A stretch of DNA of 6,032 bases, taken from assembly GCA_039029915.1 (NCBI GenBank), contig JBCCFD010000477.1, positions 1 through 6,032 on the forward strand, in the 5' to 3' direction. The position numbers and the translations under genes are program-made. Position 1 is the first letter of the stretch. The number at the start of each line of letters is the position of its first letter. The DNA is from QQUD01 sp039029915 (GTDB taxonomy: Bacteria > Chloroflexota > Anaerolineae > Promineifilales > Promineifilaceae). The notes beneath the pieces were generated by a model. The model did no database searches. It was not told the DNA's origin and saw only the letters and a program-made list of their open reading frames with translations. Positions 5,386 to 6,032 of the stretch are shown here, one piece after another.

Positions 5386-5451
5386 AATACGGACTCGGGT
5401 CACAAATTACAAAGAAGAGGTTCTCACCAAAATAAGATGCTTTTTTTATCT

Positions 5452-5491
5452 GTATCCCTTTTGTACCCCCTACACTGGCAAGGAGGGATAC
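5452..5491. repeat. 8-bp inverted repeat around a small-ORF leader
   Basis: Arms GTATCCCT (5452-5459) and AGGGATAC (5484-5491) with a 24-base loop containing a C-rich run. In plus-strand RNA the right arm overlaps the AAGGAGG ribosome site at 5480-5486, so folding would hide it. No U-run follows, so it is not a terminator. Confidence 0.45.
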
Positions 5492-5499
5492 CAAAAAAC

Positions 5500-5517
5500 A
5501 TGTTGTTCGCAGTTTAA
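5500..5517 (+). CDS. Possible 5-codon leader ORF
   Basis: ATG at 5500 follows AAGGAGG (5480-5486) at 13 nt, somewhat far for best use. The frame reads M-L-F-A-V and stops in TAATG, where the stop shares one base with the ATG of the next small ORF at 5517. The overlap is typical of re-initiation. Too short to judge by itself. Confidence 0.25.
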   Translation: MLFAV

Positions 5518-5630
5518 TGACTTCATTAGACATGAAATTATCAATTTTTACAGAAAAGGCATCTTTAAAAGCTTTGGACCACTTAGCGTTGCAAATGGTT
5601 AAAAAGTTGATCAAAAAAAGAGCGAGGTAA
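5517..5630 (+). CDS. Small basic peptide, unknown function
   Basis: 37 aa starting at ATG 5517 (or 32 aa from ATG 5532). Neither start has its own ribosome site; the first overlaps the stop of the 5-codon leader ORF. Residues 14-37 (EKASLKALDHLALQMVKKLI then KKRAR) look like an amphipathic helix with a strongly basic end, more like coding than random sequence. The frame is open from 5436 to the stop at 5628-5630, so it might also be the 3' end of a decayed longer gene. The next ORF begins two bases after the stop, and its ribosome site lies in the last codons, so the two are probably coupled. I do not recognise the family. It may be a small membrane-binding or signal peptide, or a remnant. 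Confidence 0.4.
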   Translation: MTSLDMKLSIFTEKASLKALDHLALQMVKKLIKKRAR

Positions 5631-5632
5631 GC

Positions 5633-5848
5633 ATGACTAAGGTATCGACAGAGCGTATTTTAACGGTAGACCTTGGCCCAGAAAATATAAAACAGCGGGA
5701 GGGGAAAATGATAAAAAGAATAACCAAGTTTTTAGCACTACTACGAGACGTTGTCTTCTATTTCCCGTCTCTCATGATGCAACTGATCGGGGAAACGATG
5801 CTTCAATATATCGAGGAGAAACAGGATGGAAGAAGTGAGGAGGAATAA
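5633..5848 (+). CDS. Small protein of unknown function with a hydrophobic centre
   Basis: 71 aa from ATG 5633, with GCGAGG five bases upstream and only two bases after the previous stop. A second start, ATG 5708, has a better site (GGGAGGGG, 5697-5704) and would give 46 aa: a basic beginning (MIKRITK), a hydrophobic stretch of about 25 residues (FLALLRDVVFYFPSLMMQLI), then an acidic charged tail (YIEEKQDGRSEEE). Both products may be made. The hydrophobic part, with Arg and Asp inside, could be a membrane-surface helix. AGA and ATA codons are more common here than in the PTS genes, which hints at a different origin. I do not recognise the family. It is followed by another ribosome site and a mini-ORF, but by no clear full gene. 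Confidence 0.5.
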   Translation: MTKVSTERILTVDLGPENIKQREGKMIKRITKFLALLRDVVFYFPSLMMQLIGETMLQYIEEKQDGRSEEE

Positions 5849-5851
5849 ATC

Positions 5852-5878
5852 ATGGCCTTTTTTCTAGTTTCTACCTAG
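5852..5878 (+). CDS. Possible 8-codon ORF or truncated gene start
   Basis: ATG at 5852 has an ideal AGGAGG (5838-5843) eight bases upstream, inside the end of the previous ORF. The frame is only M-A-F-F-L-V-S-T and then TAG. Such a strong start for so short a frame suggests that a following gene was lost by deletion or mutation, or that this is a mini-ORF in its own right. Confidence 0.3.
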   Translation: MAFFLVST

Positions 5879-5951
5879 TCAGGTAACGGCCGTTTCCGCG
5901 CTGGTACGTTTCAAAATCTAATCTCAGCTCGGAAATAGCTACGACACCTGA
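5879..5951. repeat. Nested inverted repeats after the small ORFs
   Basis: Three ordered arm pairs: TCAGGT (5879-5884) with ACCTGA (5946-5951); TTTCCG (5893-5898) with CGGAAA (5930-5935); GCTG (5900-5903) with CAGC (5925-5928). Plus-strand RNA could fold them into one long arm, followed by the U-rich AUUGUCUUCUUUU. It may end the small-ORF transcript, or be a small structured RNA. No gene is seen between 5879 and the tRNA. Confidence 0.4.
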
Positions 5952-5972
5952 ATTGTCTTCTTTTACACAAAT

Positions 5973-6003
5973 AAAAAAAGGATAGCCAAAAATTTTGCTA
6001 TCC
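5973..6003 (-). terminator. Intrinsic terminator after the tRNA
   Basis: In minus-strand RNA the arms GGATAGC and GCTATCC (5980-6003) form a 7-bp stem with a 10-base AU loop, followed directly by seven U (5979-5973). It starts a few bases after the tRNA 3' end and so ends tRNA transcription before it reaches the small ORFs. Confidence 0.9.
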
Positions 6004-6008
6004 CATAG

Positions 6009-6032
6009 TCGGGGCGGCCAGATTTGAACTGA
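6009..6032 (-). tRNA. 3' end of a tRNA gene, probably tRNA-Pro (partial)
   Basis: On the minus strand the edge reads TCAGTTCAAATCTGGC then CGCCCCG and A. TTCAAAT is a standard T-loop; TCAG pairs with CTGG (one G-U), giving the T-stem. CGCCCCG is the 3' acceptor strand, so the 5' strand should begin with C, and the discriminator base is A. C1-G72 with A73 is the mark of bacterial tRNA-Pro. CTA follows instead of CCA, so the CCA end is not encoded. The anticodon lies outside the window, so the amino acid is inferred. Confidence 0.75.

Noticed and set aside
5363..5602. 79-aa plus-strand ORF
   Set aside because: GTG start within a dyad, no ribosome site, and it overlaps the 37-aa frame, which has a more protein-like end.
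5324..5614. 96-aa minus-strand ORF between the regulator and the small ORFs
   Set aside because: It starts with TTG without a ribosome site, runs through the regulator's promoter dyads and overlaps better-supported plus-strand frames. It has no recognisable motif.
1..6032. CRISPR array, insertion sequence or att site
   Set aside because: No regularly spaced repeats, transposase motif or terminal inverted repeats were seen, and no second copy of the tRNA 3' end occurs in the window.

Overview
The window holds most of a glucitol/sorbitol-family phosphotransferase (PTS) operon, read on the minus strand from about 5320 down to the left edge. To its right lie an AT-rich stretch with small plus-strand ORFs and the 3' end of a minus-strand tRNA gene. 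Moderate GC, strong AAGGAG/GGAGG ribosome binding sites, a SorC-type sugar regulator, GutM, and Gram-positive-style PTS gene order point to a low/mid-GC Firmicute (Bacillota), probably Bacilli or a lactobacillus relative. No species call is justified.

Layout in transcription order: SorC-family regulator (5268-4291); 215-nt gap with a possible promoter and a 12-bp inverted repeat; HPr-like phosphocarrier (4075-3803); GutM (3739-3302); 184-nt gap with two hairpins; EIIC2/SrlA (3117-2560); EIIC1 (2541-1999); 112-nt gap with a perfect 24-bp palindrome; EIIB (1886-1356); EIIA (1354-983); and a COG4091-type NAD(P)-dependent oxidoreductase (932 to the left edge, C-terminus missing). Every phosphotransfer residue needed from HPr to EIIB is present: HPr His15, EIIA His42, EIIB Cys74. 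The set should import a polyol through IIC2/IIC1 and phosphorylate it. No sorbitol-6-phosphate dehydrogenase is visible; the only enzyme seen is the COG4091 protein. That family, as I recall, includes the DXR-like (DRL) enzyme of Brucella, so the substrate may not be sorbitol.

The right part (5269-6032) holds the regulator's promoter region with three dyads, a chain of tightly spaced small ORFs on the plus strand (5500-5878) of unknown function, a foldable segment, and a tRNA 3' end (probably tRNA-Pro) followed by a clear minus-strand terminator.

Most unusual points: the EIIB domain is a separate gene placed after EIIC1, with a new Pro/Ala/Glu tail and a basic-aromatic end; an operon-borne HPr has Pro after the Ser46-equivalent; the palindrome ACGGCCGT occurs five times in 6 kb, in all three codon phases; and there is a probable coupled mini-ORF chain.
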